A DNA stretch of 50,628 nt, taken from Atopobiaceae bacterium (GTDB lineage: Bacteria; Actinomycetota; Coriobacteriia; Coriobacteriales; Atopobiaceae). The stretch is taken from contig JAGAVX010000052.1 of the NCBI GenBank assembly GCA_017941705.1, positions 1 through 50,628 of the forward strand. Reading direction: 5' to 3'. Shown one piece after another: positions 41,743 through 50,256 of the stretch; position 1 is the first letter of the stretch, and each line of letters starts with the position of its first letter. The position numbers were made by a program, and so were the translations under genes. The notes below the pieces were generated by a model. It did not search any database and was not told the DNA's origin. It saw nothing but the letters and a program-made list of their open reading frames with translations.

Positions 41743-43953
41743 ATGGCACGCGATTCAGAGTTGGTACCAGAGCAGGGCCTGGGCGAGTACGGCGCGGACG
41801 GCACGCTGTCTGCGCTCTTGGCCTTGACGGGCGACGCGGTGGTCTGCTTTGACGAGACGGGAACCATCCTGCTCGCCAACGACGAGGCGCTCCGCCTGCT
41901 AGCTCCCGTGGACGTCCTGCATGCGCCGCGCGCGCTGGTGGGTGCCGACGTACGGCTGCTATTCCCGCCTGCGGTGGGGGTCGTTCCCGATGCGCCCTTC
42001 TCGCCCAGCGCGCTTCCGCTCCCACTCGACGGGAGCACGACGCGCTTGCTGCGAACCGATGGTGCGGGCCATGTCATCCCGTTGGTGGCGCGCTGCACGC
42101 GCGTTGGCGCGCCTGAGGGCCTGTATCTTTTGGTCGCACGGCCTGACGCCAGCGCGATGGCGGCGGACAGCGAGCGCGAGCGGCTGGTGGACGAGCTCTC
42201 CCGCGCCAATCGCCGCCTTTCCGGGACGCTCGACATCGTCTTGGGCACGCTTGATTCTCCCAGCGTCAGCACGCTCTTCGAGCGCGTGCTCGAGGAGCTG
42301 CGCACGACGATGGACGCCACGGGTACCACGGTCTACCTCAACGAGCGCGATGGCTTTCACCTGCGCGGCACGAGTGCGTCGCTCGACGGGGCACACGTGC
42401 CACGGTTCCTCCCTCGCGGCAACGGCCTCATCGCGGCCATCTCGAGCAGCGAGCACACGTTGCGCCTGCGCGTCCTGCCACCCGACACTGACAGCCTCCG
42501 CAAGGGGCGGCTCTCGAGTCGCCTTGTCATGAACGAGGAGACCCGCGAGCAGCATAGGCTGGGTGTGGGGCAGGTGCCGCCGTTCACGAGCTTCATGGCC
42601 GTTCCCGTGCGCTTTGGCGGCCAGGTCATCGCGCTCATACAGGTCGGCTGGCGCAACGTCCGCAGCATTCCTCGCGATGACGCCGACTTGCTCGACGCGG
42701 TGACGCGCTACTTGGCTGTGCAGCTGGTGGGGGCGTTCAGCGCCCTTCGCACGCAACGCAGCGAGCAGCTCTCGCGCAGGGCCAATGACCTGCGCGACGC
42801 CCTGGTCGCCGAGCCCTTCTCAAACGAGACGTGGGCGCACGTGTTTGATGCCGTGGCGCATGACCTCGACTGCCTGTGCGCGCCGCTTGACGAGCCGACC
42901 GCAATGGACGACCATGCCGTTCTCCATCTGCCGGTTTCGCAGGAGGAGGTGGCGGTGCCCGTCGAGCTCCTGGGCCACGAACTTGGCGTGACGTCGCTCC
43001 TGCCCGACTCGCCCCTTGGCTCGTGGCTGCGCGAGCATGGGGAGCCGTGCCTGGGCGCTCTCGTCGACACGGGCACCATCGCCGAGGTGCGCACGCGCTT
43101 CCTGGCGCTCAGATCGCCCGATGCCGAGCCCTTTGATGACCTTGAGCTTGGCTACCTCAGGCAGGTGGCTGACACGATTATGGCCATCGCCTCGGGCGAG
43201 CAGGGACGCCGCCGCGACCATCGCATCTCGCAGGCGCTGCAAAACGGCATGCGCAGCGAGTTGCAGCAGGTGGACGGCATTTCGGCTCAGGGAATCTACT
43301 CATCCGCGACCGAGGCGGCCTTCGTAGGCGGGGACTTCTATGACCTCATCCGCCTGCCAAACCGACGCGCCTGCGTGATCATGGGCGACGTGTCGGGAAA
43401 GGGCGTCGAGGCTGCGTCGGTCTCGGCAGCCGTGCGCACTGCCCTGGGCGCCTACTCATGGGAGGGGCTCGCGCCAGCGTACATGGTCGAGCTGCTTAAT
43501 GACTTCCTGTTGGGGTTCTCGCGCGTCGAGACCTTCGCCACGCTCTTCGTGGGCATCATCGACCTGGCCGAGGGGACGCTGGCCTACTGCTCGGCGGGCC
43601 ATCCGCCTGCGATCATGCGTCATGCCCAGACCGGCGAGCTCGAGTGGCTTGGCGAGCAGTCGGGGGTCGTCGGGGCCTTTCATGACATGGTCTACCGCGA
43701 CGGTCATGTGGCGATTGCCGCAGGCGACGTGCTGGTGCTCTATACCGACGGCACGACTGAGGCCCGCGCGCGCGATGGCCGCTTCTTTGGCGAGGAGGGC
43801 CTGCGTGACGCGTTGATGCGCGAGGGAGCCCGGGGCTTTGACGGTCTGCTTGACCGCTTGCTTGCCACGGTCGAGGACTTTACCGGCAACAACCTCGAGG
43901 ACGACGTGGCGATGGTCACCCTGCGCTTCGACGAGGTGGGTGATCCCGCGTGA
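41743..43953 (+). CDS. PAS-GAF-SpoIIE (PP2C) regulatory phosphatase
   Basis: A 736-residue sensor phosphatase. A PAS-like domain covers about 20-140 (LTGDAVVCFDETGTILLAND), a GAF-like domain about 185-335 (TSFMAVPVRFGGQVIALIQV), a less clear second sensory region about 350-490, and a SpoIIE-type PP2C domain from ~505. Metal-site motifs are GGDFYD, GDVSGKG and LYTDGTTEAR. Such proteins dephosphorylate STAS anti-anti-sigma factors, so the STAS-HATPase fusion at 45.7 kb and the sigma locus at 17 kb are natural partners. No membrane helix is seen. The CDF gene overlaps its stop (GTGA). Confidence 0.92.
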   Translation: MARDSELVPEQGLGEYGADGTLSALLALTGDAVVCFDETGTILLANDEALRLLAPVDVLHAPRALVGADVRLLFPPAVGVVPDAPFSPSALPLPLDGSTTRLLRTDGAGHVIPLVARCTRVGAPEGLYLLVARPDASAMAADSERERLVDELSRANRRLSGTLDIVLGTLDSPSVSTLFERVLEELRTTMDATGTTVYLNERDGFHLRGTSASLDGAHVPRFLPRGNGLIAAISSSEHTLRLRVLPPDTDSLRKGRLSSRLVMNEETREQHRLGVGQVPPFTSFMAVPVRFGGQVIALIQVGWRNVRSIPRDDADLLDAVTRYLAVQLVGAFSALRTQRSEQLSRRANDLRDALVAEPFSNETWAHVFDAVAHDLDCLCAPLDEPTAMDDHAVLHLPVSQEEVAVPVELLGHELGVTSLLPDSPLGSWLREHGEPCLGALVDTGTIAEVRTRFLALRSPDAEPFDDLELGYLRQVADTIMAIASGEQGRRRDHRISQALQNGMRSELQQVDGISAQGIYSSATEAAFVGGDFYDLIRLPNRRACVIMGDVSGKGVEAASVSAAVRTALGAYSWEGLAPAYMVELLNDFLLGFSRVETFATLFVGIIDLAEGTLAYCSAGHPPAIMRHAQTGELEWLGEQSGVVGAFHDMVYRDGHVAIAAGDVLVLYTDGTTEARARDGRFFGEEGLRDALMREGARGFDGLLDRLLATVEDFTGNNLEDDVAMVTLRFDEVGDPA

Positions 43954-44867
43954 TCGACGACTCCCTCACGCGCGAGGAGACGCTCGCCCAGCGTAATCGC
44001 GAGATCCGCTGGGTTCTGTGGCTCGTGCTCATCCTCAACCTTCTGGTTGCGGTGGCCAAGTTTGCCTACGGTACGTTCACAAGGTCAGTTTCGATGCGCG
44101 CCGACGGCATCGCCTCGATGTTCGACACGGTGTCCAACCTGGTGGGAATCCTGGGCATGATGCTGGCTGCCCGCCCCGCTGACGCAAACCACCCCTATGG
44201 CCATGCCAAGTTCGAGACCTACGCGTCGGCTGTCATCGGCTTCATGCTGCTCATGGCGGCCTTTAACGTGGGCAGGGACGCATATGTCGCGCTGGCCTCG
44301 GGCGTGAGTGACATGCGTGTGGACGTGGGAAGCTACGTGGTCATGCTTGCGACGCTGGCGATCAACATCTGCGTCTCGCACTACGAGCGGTGGGAGGGCG
44401 CCAGGCTACGCTCTGAGGTGCTGAGTGCAGACGCGCTCCATACGATGAGCGATGCGCTTGTGTCCGTTTCGGTCGTGGTGGCGCTCATTCTGGTGCAACT
44501 GGGCTTTACACGCGCCGATGCACTGTGCTCGTGCGTGGTGGCGGTGGCCATCCTCAAGTCGGCGTTTGAGGTGCTGAGGCAGGTCAACAAGACCCTGTCA
44601 GACGAGGCTCGCATCGATCCTGCCGAGGTCAAGGCGCTCGTGCTGGAAGTTCCTTGCGTGCGCGACTGCCACAGGATCAGGACTCGCGGCACTGAGGCCG
44701 AGGTGTACCTGGACTTGCATGTGCTGGTCGACCCCTCGATGCCCATCCTGCAGGCGCACGAGGTGGGGGAGCGCGTGGAGCGGGCGCTTGCCGCCAACTA
44801 CCCTGAGGTCGTCGAGGTAATGGTCCATCTGGAGCCCGACACTGACGAAGAGCGCTCCGAGACGTGA
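43950..44867 (+). CDS. Cation diffusion facilitator (CDF) metal transporter
   Basis: A 305-residue CDF exporter with about six helices and a cytoplasmic C-terminal domain. Metal-site residues are visible in ADGIASMFDTVSN (two Asp) and ADALHTMSDALVS (His and Asp). The C-terminal domain includes YLDLHVLVDPSMPI. It probably exports Zn, Mn or Fe by proton exchange. It starts with GTG overlapping the SpoIIE stop, an unusual coupling of a metal exporter to a phosphatase. Confidence 0.93.
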   Translation: MIDDSLTREETLAQRNREIRWVLWLVLILNLLVAVAKFAYGTFTRSVSMRADGIASMFDTVSNLVGILGMMLAARPADANHPYGHAKFETYASAVIGFMLLMAAFNVGRDAYVALASGVSDMRVDVGSYVVMLATLAINICVSHYERWEGARLRSEVLSADALHTMSDALVSVSVVVALILVQLGFTRADALCSCVVAVAILKSAFEVLRQVNKTLSDEARIDPAEVKALVLEVPCVRDCHRIRTRGTEAEVYLDLHVLVDPSMPILQAHEVGERVERALAANYPEVVEVMVHLEPDTDEERSET

Positions 44868-44976
44868 TGTGTGTGCGACAAGATGGAGCTCCAGATTTTT
44901 TCTGGGGTAGATAGGGCTTTGAGCTGGGTATTCGTTCGTCGGTGCCTATCAATCGAAAAATTGTCCAAAAAAGTTC

Positions 44977-45005
44977 TTGCATTGTTGGGCGACTTTCCGT
45001 ATATT
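44977..45005 (+). promoter_or_regulatory. Promoter of tRNA-Gly and tRNA-Cys
   Basis: TTGCAT (44977-44982), 17-nt spacer, TATATT (45000-45005), with the CCAAAAAAGTT block just upstream. Confidence 0.8.
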
Positions 45006-45016
45006 AATTCCTGCAC

Positions 45017-45092
45017 GCGGGCTTAGCGCAGTTGGTAGCGCGCAACCTTGCCAAGGTTGAGGTCGCGGGTTCGAACCCCGTAGCCCGCTCCA
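45017..45092 (+). tRNA. tRNA-Gly (anticodon GCC)
   Basis: A 76-nt cloverleaf: acceptor GCGGGCT pairs with AGCCCGC, the anticodon loop is TTGCCAA with anticodon GCC, the T arm holds GGTTCGAACCC, and CCA is encoded. Confidence 0.97.
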
Positions 45093-45102
45093 TGAATTAC
45101 CG

Positions 45103-45123
45103 AGGGCCGGCCAGTCCGGCCCT
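45103..45123 (+). other. Hairpin between tRNA-Gly and tRNA-Cys
   Basis: AGGGCCGG and CCGGCCCT pair around a 5-nt loop without a T run. It resembles the terminator after tRNA-Cys (same CGAGGGCCGG lead-in), so it may be a processing or attenuation hairpin from a duplicated unit. Confidence 0.6.
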
Positions 45124-45133
45124 TCGCATATAT

Positions 45134-45207
45134 GGCGACGTGGCCAAGTGGTAAGGCAGAGGCCTGCAAAGCCTTTATCTCCGGTTCGAATCCGGACGTC
45201 GCCTCCA
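45134..45207 (+). tRNA. tRNA-Cys (anticodon GCA)
   Basis: A 74-nt cloverleaf: acceptor GGCGACG pairs with CGTCGCC, the anticodon loop is CTGCAAA with anticodon GCA, the T arm holds GGTTCGAATCC, and CCA is encoded. Confidence 0.97.
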
Positions 45208-45217
45208 ATGACTAACG

Positions 45218-45242
45218 AGGGCCGGCTTAGCCGGTCCTTTTT
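45218..45242 (+). terminator. Terminator of the tRNA-Gly/tRNA-Cys unit
   Basis: AGGGCCGGC and GCCGGTCCT pair around a 3-nt loop with one G-U pair; five T follow. Confidence 0.92.
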
Positions 45243-45280
45243 CATATCGGTGGGATGTGTGTATCTTCCCCGTCCGGAGT

Positions 45281-45324
45281 TTGTAGGTGCGTTTTCGAAC
45301 GGGCCTGTGAAAACGCACCTACAA
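45281..45324. repeat. Family C palindrome with 16-bp arms
   Basis: Arms 45281-45296 (TTGTAGGTGCGTTTTC) and 45309-45324 are perfect complements, with a 12-nt spacer. Confidence 0.93.
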
Positions 45325-45430
45325 CGCAACTTGTATGCGCGTTTTGGGCCCCAAATCGAGTGGTCTCACGCGCGGGGTGCCAAAATGTGCAACCAAACGG
45401 CGAAATTGCCTTGGGTCAGGCAGATTTGGC

Positions 45431-45452
45431 ACCTACGAAATGATTTGTAGGT
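45431..45452. repeat. Family C palindrome, imperfect
   Basis: ACCTACGAAAT and ATTTGTAGGT flank a central G, with one mismatch. Single arms TTGTAGGT occur again near 45525 and 45570. Confidence 0.75.
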
Positions 45453-45619
45453 ACTCGTAGTCAGCCTGCGTATTTCTGATTTCTGAGATGAATTACGCCC
45501 GAAGAAGACGATACATACGATTCACTTTGTAGGTGCGTGGTTTGGCTCTTTTTGGCTCGAATCTCACTTTGTAGGTAGTTTTGGGGCATGCGATTTTGCA
45601 GGCACGTGATTTCGCGTCT

Positions 45620-45656
45620 AAAGTGCACCTGCAAAGCAGGTTGTAGGTGCACTTTT
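45620..45656. repeat. Family C hairpin with T run
   Basis: Arms 45620-45634 and 45641-45655 pair over 15 bp with one mismatch and a 6-nt loop. On the plus strand T residues follow, so this copy could also act as a terminator. Confidence 0.8.
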
Positions 45657-45723
45657 TTGCGGCGCCGAAAAATTACGCTGACAAAGTGTAGGGCCTGCCA
45701 TGCTGGTGCGGTCGACAAGGCCC

Positions 45724-46464
45724 TCAGTCTGTGGCGGCATGCGCTAGCTTGACGATGCGGACCTTCATCCCCGGACCGGAGGGCTTGTGCGAAATGGTAA
45801 GGGAATCAGCCAGCAGGCTCATGAGGCGAATGCCACGCCCGCGCTTGGCCTGCGCGTCCACCTTCTTCTGCAGCACCTTACTGGGGTCAAATCCGGGACC
45901 GGTATCGCTGACCTCGATGATCGCACGGTCAGGGTAGCCAGTTACGGTGACTACGGCACCTTTGCCATCGGTGTGGTCGACGGCGTTTCCCACCGCCTCG
46001 CCCGCAGCCAGAACCGCGTCAAAGAGCTCGTCGGGGGAGAGCGGTATCTGCTCGAGCAGCCGCTCGATGGTGGCGCGCGTGCATGACAGGTCGTCGCGCT
46101 TGACTGGCACCACCGTGCGCCAGAGTGGCTGGATCGACGGGTCAAGCTCGTTGGCCCGCTCGCGCGAGGCGGCGCTCGACACGGGTACAAAATCGACCAG
46201 GCGTGCCCGCTTGAGAAGGGCCAGCACCTGGTCGGAGACGTTGGTGAGCGAAATGAGCCCATGGAGGTCCCGCATGCGCCTGATCTCGGCGAGCAGCATG
46301 GCCATCCCGGCAGAGTCGACATAGGTCGCACCCGTCATGTTGAGGATGATGCGCCGACAGCCCTCGTCGATGAGGCCGTTGATGACCGAGCGCAGCGAAT
46401 CGACGGTGGTCACGTCAACGTCCGTCTCGATGGGAACCAGTGCTATGTCGGGTGTCTGCTTCAT
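45724..46464 (-). CDS. STAS-HATPase fusion (anti-anti-sigma plus anti-sigma kinase domains)
   Basis: A 246-residue two-domain protein. Residues 1-~105 are a STAS domain with the phosphorylatable serine in YVDSAGM (Ser51). Residues ~125-246 are an RsbW-type HATPase with intact N-box GEAVGNAVDH (Glu156, Asn160), glycine box SDTGPGF (187-192) and GRGIRLM. Antagonist and kinase are usually separate proteins; here they are joined, so phosphorylation within or between copies is likely. AAGG precedes ATG 46464. It is divergent from the cysteine desulfurase gene. Confidence 0.9.
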   Translation of the reverse strand: MKQTPDIALVPIETDVDVTTVDSLRSVINGLIDEGCRRIILNMTGATYVDSAGMAMLLAEIRRMRDLHGLISLTNVSDQVLALLKRARLVDFVPVSSAASRERANELDPSIQPLWRTVVPVKRDDLSCTRATIERLLEQIPLSPDELFDAVLAAGEAVGNAVDHTDGKGAVVTVTGYPDRAIIEVSDTGPGFDPSKVLQKKVDAQAKRGRGIRLMSLLADSLTISHKPSGPGMKVRIVKLAHAATD

Positions 46465-46658
46465 ATCAACCTTGTTCCCAAAACAGCCTGAAAGTATCGC
46501 GCCACAATGCGCGGAACCCACGTGCGGTGCCCTCACGCCATCATCTGTGCACAAGCTTTATTCCGGGCGCGGCGGGACAAGTTGCACTACCATGGTCAGA
46601 TGCATCTACTGCGCGGCGGCCCTGCGGGGTCCAGGCGATCGCAAAGGACGTGAGCGGT

Positions 46659-47825
46659 GTGACAGACAGGCAGGTTTACCTCGACTATGGCGCAGCGACA
46701 CCCGTGCTGCCAGAGGTGTTCGATGCCATGGCTCCCTATCTCACGGACCAGTTCTACAATCCCTCGGCGCCCTATGCGCTGGCGCGCCAGGCTCGTGCGG
46801 ACCTCGAGGCTGCGCGGGCGACGCTTGCGCGCCTGATCGGCGCCCGTCCCGGCCAGGTCACGCTCACCGCAGGGGCTACCGAAGCCAACAACTTGGCCTT
46901 TGCCACGGTGGACGGTCCGGTGGTGACCGATGCCGCCGAGCACGAGAGCGTCCTTGCCTGCGCCGAGGCGCACGACCACGTGCTGGTCGGCGTGGGTCCT
47001 GATGCCCGCGTGAATCCGGCTGCGGTCCGCAGCGCCCTTACGCCTATGACGGAACTCGTCTCGGTTGAGCTCGCAAATGGCGAGGTGGGGACCATGCAGC
47101 CCCTGCGCGAGATTGCCGCGGTGGTTGCCGCCGAACGCGCCCGGCGCCTCGAGGCTGGCGAGCACACGCCCCTGTACCTCCATACCGACGCCTCACAGGC
47201 GGTCCTGACGCACGCGGTCAACGTGAGCTCGCTCGGGGCGGACCTCGTCACGCTCTCGGCCGCAAAGGTGTACGGCCCCAAGCAGGTGGGCCTGCTGTGG
47301 TCCTCCGATGACGTGCGCCTGCGTCCGCTCGTGCGCGGGGGAGGACAGGAGGGCGGCGTGCGTTCGGGCACCGAGAACGTGGCCGGCGTCGTGGGTTTTG
47401 CCCGCGCGCTGCAGATCGCCTCGGGGCGCCGCAAGGATGAGGCGCGGCGGCTTGCCGCGCTGCGCAACCGCCTGCAGAGGCGACTGGAGACCGCGTTTCC
47501 CACCATGGTGGTCTCTGGCCCCAAAAAGGACAAACAACGCCTTCCCGGGCTGCTCCACGTGTCGTTTCCGGGGCTCGACGCGGCCCGGCTGGTAATCCAG
47601 CTCGAACGCCGCGGCGTCAGCGTCGGCACGGGAAGCGCCTGCGCGGCCAGCCGCATGCAGGTGAGCCATGTACTGCAGGCGATGGGGGTGCCCGACGAGG
47701 TGGCGCGCGGCAGTCTGCGCATCACGCTGGGCCTCCCGACCAGTCAGGATGACATCGACTACGCCGCCGCGCAGATCGAGCAGGTGGTGGCCGCCGAGGG
47801 CGAGCGCGTGGGGGTGACGCTATGA
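46659..47825 (+). CDS. Cysteine desulfurase (NifS/IscS-like)
   Basis: A 388-residue PLP enzyme. VYLDYGAATPVLPEV opens the domain, TAGATEANNLA is the cofactor-phosphate region, SAAKVYGPKQ carries the PLP Lys203, and GTGSACAASR carries the catalytic Cys328. The mnmA gene overlaps its stop (ATGA), so sulfur is probably passed to MnmA for tRNA thiolation. GTG 46659 lies 10 nt after AAAGGA; a GTG at 46650 is too close. The longer open frame to 46440 crosses the divergent promoter region. Confidence 0.93.
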   Translation: MTDRQVYLDYGAATPVLPEVFDAMAPYLTDQFYNPSAPYALARQARADLEAARATLARLIGARPGQVTLTAGATEANNLAFATVDGPVVTDAAEHESVLACAEAHDHVLVGVGPDARVNPAAVRSALTPMTELVSVELANGEVGTMQPLREIAAVVAAERARRLEAGEHTPLYLHTDASQAVLTHAVNVSSLGADLVTLSAAKVYGPKQVGLLWSSDDVRLRPLVRGGGQEGGVRSGTENVAGVVGFARALQIASGRRKDEARRLAALRNRLQRRLETAFPTMVVSGPKKDKQRLPGLLHVSFPGLDAARLVIQLERRGVSVGTGSACAASRMQVSHVLQAMGVPDEVARGSLRITLGLPTSQDDIDYAAAQIEQVVAAEGERVGVTL

Positions 47826-48898
47826 GCAGGGTCTTTGTGGGCATGAGCGGCGGAGTCGACTCGGCGCTTGCGGCGGCGCTTCTCGTCGAGCAGGGCCACG
47901 ACGTGCTTGGCGTGTACATGCGCAACTGGTCGCAGGACCTTCCGGGGTTCAAGTGCCCCTGGGCGGATGACCTTGCCGACGCCGAGCGCGTGGCAGTGAC
48001 GTTGGGCATCGACCTCGAGGTTTGGGACTGCGAGAAGGAGTACCGCGAGACGGTCGTCGACTACCTGGTGGACGCGTATCGCCGGGGCCTCACGCCCAAC
48101 CCGGACGTGATGTGCAACCAGACCGTCAAGTTTGGGACCTTTGCCGAGCGTGCGTTTGCGCAGGGTGCGGACCTTGTGGCCACCGGGCATTACGCGCGGG
48201 TCGAGCATGGTGCCGGCGGGGACCCCGCGCGCCTGCTGCGCTCGTGCGACGAGCACAAGGACCAGACCTACTTCATGTGGCGCGTTCCGGGGGAGGTCTA
48301 CAACCGCGCTGTCTTTCCCATCGGCGGCTACCACACCAAGGCCGAGGTTCGCGCCGCCTGTGCGGAGCGAGGCCTTGGCATCGAGCAGAAGCCCGACTCA
48401 GACGGCATCTGCTTCATCGGGCCGGTGGGGCTGCGTACCTTCTTGCTCGACTCGTTGGAGCGCCGTCCGGGCGACGTGATCGACTGGAAGACGGGCGAGG
48501 TCCTGGGTCGTCACGAGGGTGCGTTCCTCTTCACCGTGGGCCAGCGGCGCGGGCTCGATCTGGGTGGCGGCCCCGCGCGCTACGTGGTCTCAACCGACAC
48601 CGACGCCAATGTGGTGTACGTGACCGACGACACCAGCTGCCCTGCGCTTTGGACGCAGACGCTGGTTGTGGACGACACGCACTGGGTGGCGGGCGAGGCG
48701 CCGCGCGAGGGCTCGTACCTGGTGCGCACGCGCCACACAGGCCCGCTGCGCGAGGCGCATGTCGTGGCGCGGGACGGCGAGGCAACGATCACGTTCGCCG
48801 AGCCGGTGCGGACTGTTGCCCCAGGGCAGAGCGCTGTCATCTACGACGACATCTGCTGCCTGGGAGGCGGCATCGTGACCAAGGAGGAGAGGGCGTAA
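47822..48898 (+). CDS. mnmA: tRNA-specific 2-thiouridylase MnmA
   Basis: A 358-residue enzyme that makes 2-thiouridine at position 34 of Lys/Glu/Gln tRNAs. The ATP pyrophosphatase loop is SGGVDS (9-14). Catalytic cysteines are Cys98 in DVMCNQ and Cys197 in DGICFIG. TPNPDVMCNQTVKFG, ATGHYARVEH and TVGQRRGLDLGGG are family signatures. It overlaps the desulfurase gene by 4 nt and the next gene by one base. Confidence 0.97.
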   Translation: MSRVFVGMSGGVDSALAAALLVEQGHDVLGVYMRNWSQDLPGFKCPWADDLADAERVAVTLGIDLEVWDCEKEYRETVVDYLVDAYRRGLTPNPDVMCNQTVKFGTFAERAFAQGADLVATGHYARVEHGAGGDPARLLRSCDEHKDQTYFMWRVPGEVYNRAVFPIGGYHTKAEVRAACAERGLGIEQKPDSDGICFIGPVGLRTFLLDSLERRPGDVIDWKTGEVLGRHEGAFLFTVGQRRGLDLGGGPARYVVSTDTDANVVYVTDDTSCPALWTQTLVVDDTHWVAGEAPREGSYLVRTRHTGPLREAHVVARDGEATITFAEPVRTVAPGQSAVIYDDICCLGGGIVTKEERA

Positions 48899-49254
48899 TG
48901 GCAGGCTTTTCCATCGTGATGCTCACGTTGCTCCTTATGCCGTTGTTCGTGGTGATAGGGCTTGTGATGCTCGTGCTTGCGGCCGCGGTCGAGTTTGTGC
49001 AGAGCGCGGCATTTCCGCTGCTCATCGTGTGTATCATCTGCAACTGCCTGGCGTTTGTGGACGTCGCGCGCATCGCGTGGCTGTGGTTTCGCGCGCGCGA
49101 CACCTTTGTGGTGTCGTGGAGGCTGCTCGTGCGTCCGGCGGTGCTGTGCGCGATCGGATTTGCGTTCTTCGTGGCCATGAGCGTGGTCGCGGGTGGCATG
49201 CTGCTGGACTGGTACCACTCGATGGAGAGCGCGGCGGCGTCGCTTTTGCTGTAG
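48898..49254 (+). CDS. Small membrane protein, unknown function
   Basis: A 118-residue protein with three or four hydrophobic segments (about 5-28, 36-56, 72-100) and few charged residues. I recognise no family. Its ATG overlaps the mnmA stop (TAATG), so it is co-translated; no separate promoter is likely. The deacylase gene begins 10 nt later. Confidence 0.7.
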   Translation: MAGFSIVMLTLLLMPLFVVIGLVMLVLAAAVEFVQSAAFPLLIVCIICNCLAFVDVARIAWLWFRARDTFVVSWRLLVRPAVLCAIGFAFFVAMSVVAGGMLLDWYHSMESAAASLLL

Positions 49255-49264
49255 AGGAGGGTTC

Positions 49265-49738
49265 ATGTCGATAGACAAGGCGCGTGCCTACCTCGCCCAG
49301 TGGGGCATGGACGGGCGCGTCATCGAGTTCGAGACATCGAGCGCGACGGTCGAGCTGGCGGCTCAGGCGGCGGGCACCGAGCCGGCGCGCATCGCCAAGA
49401 CGCTGTCGTTCATGATCGACGGCGTGCCGTCGCTGGTGGTTTGCGCGGGCGACACGCGCATCGACAATCGCCGCTTTAAGGACACGTTCCACACCAAGCC
49501 ACGCATGATTGCGCGCGACCAGGTCGAGAAGCTGGTGGGTCACGGCGTGGGTGGCGTCTGTCCGTTTGGCGTCAACGAGGGCGTGCGCGTGTACTTGGAC
49601 GAGTCGCTGCGCCGCTTTGAGACGGTGTTTCCTGCGGCGGGAAGCTCCAACAGCGCTATCGAGCTCACCTGTGACGAGCTTGATCGGGTGGCGCGTCCGG
49701 CGGCGTGGGTCGACATCTGCAAGGACTGGGAACGCTAG
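49265..49738 (+). CDS. YbaK/EbsC-family aminoacyl-tRNA deacylase
   Basis: A 157-residue protein of the YbaK/ProX type that hydrolyses mischarged tRNAs. Signatures are AAQAAGTEPARIAKTLSFM with the conserved catalytic-loop Lys, VVCAGDTRIDNRRFK, and GGVCPFGVNEGVRVYLD. The specific mischarged pair (Cys- or Ala-tRNA-Pro) cannot be read from sequence. GAGGAGG precedes ATG 49265. It belongs to the desulfurase-mnmA cluster. Confidence 0.9.
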   Translation: MSIDKARAYLAQWGMDGRVIEFETSSATVELAAQAAGTEPARIAKTLSFMIDGVPSLVVCAGDTRIDNRRFKDTFHTKPRMIARDQVEKLVGHGVGGVCPFGVNEGVRVYLDESLRRFETVFPAAGSSNSAIELTCDELDRVARPAAWVDICKDWER

Positions 49739-49749
49739 GGGATCGGGCG

Positions 49750-50256
49750 ATGACGCGCGAGGAGCTCGAGCGTGCGGCGCAGCACAACCGGTGGGCGTTT
49801 GACGAGGTACTTTGCCCATATGTGCAGCAAAAGCTGGAGGCGACGGTCGGACGTGGGCGCACGGGGCAAGCCGGTTGGTTTGATGCGTCGGGCTGCGTGT
49901 GGTGCCTGTTTGACGATGAGGCGTTCGAGCGCACGGGGTCTGCGGCAAGTGAGCTGCGCGAGCAGCCTGGCGGGTGTGGCCTGCAGGTCTATTGGAGCGT
50001 CGAGGATGTGGTGATGCCCGGCGAGTGCGATGAGACGTGGGTTGCGCGTCGTATTGCTGCAGAGGCGGCGAAGCAGCTTGTCGCGCAGGGGCTCGTGTGC
50101 AAGGAAGAGTGGCGCGACACCGCGGAGGGCAGGCATTTAGGCGTGACGTATCGGCGCGGAAGCCTGCTGGATGCGCTACAGGCACGCGTGCGAGGGGCGC
50201 AACGGCGCTTATTTAGCGGTGCTGTGGACGTTGTTGGGGCTATGCGTGAATTTTGA
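49750..50256 (+). CDS. Hypothetical protein; 3' end lies in an inverted repeat
   Basis: A 168-residue soluble protein I do not recognise; it has several Trp and Cys residues (ASGCVWCLFDDEAFE) and a helical second half. It starts 11 nt after the deacylase gene, ATG 49750. The last ten codons (V-D-V-V-G-A-M-R-E-F) and stop fall exactly in the left arm of the 31-bp inverted repeat at 50224-50354, so the native C-terminus has probably been replaced by repeat sequence. Confidence 0.7.
   Translation: MTREELERAAQHNRWAFDEVLCPYVQQKLEATVGRGRTGQAGWFDASGCVWCLFDDEAFERTGSAASELREQPGGCGLQVYWSVEDVVMPGECDETWVARRIAAEAAKQLVAQGLVCKEEWRDTAEGRHLGVTYRRGSLLDALQARVRGAQRRLFSGAVDVVGAMREF

Larger units (their letters stand above)
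45208..45723. other. 516-bp gene-free, AT-richer stretch dense in family C repeats
   Basis: It lies between tRNA-Cys and the 3' end of the STAS-HATPase gene. Apart from the tRNA terminator, it holds at least three inverted pairs and several single arms of the GCACCTACAA motif. Reading frames here are short and look like chance. Confidence 0.7.

Noticed and set aside
45248-45450. Short protein genes between tRNA-Cys and the STAS gene
   Set aside because: The frames lie in AT-richer repeat sequence, have no convincing ribosome site and are explained by family C repeats.
48022-48897. Long upstream part of the frame leading into the small membrane protein
   Set aside because: It overlaps mnmA out of frame; only the part from ATG 48898 is free, begins at a TAATG overlap and codes for membrane helices.
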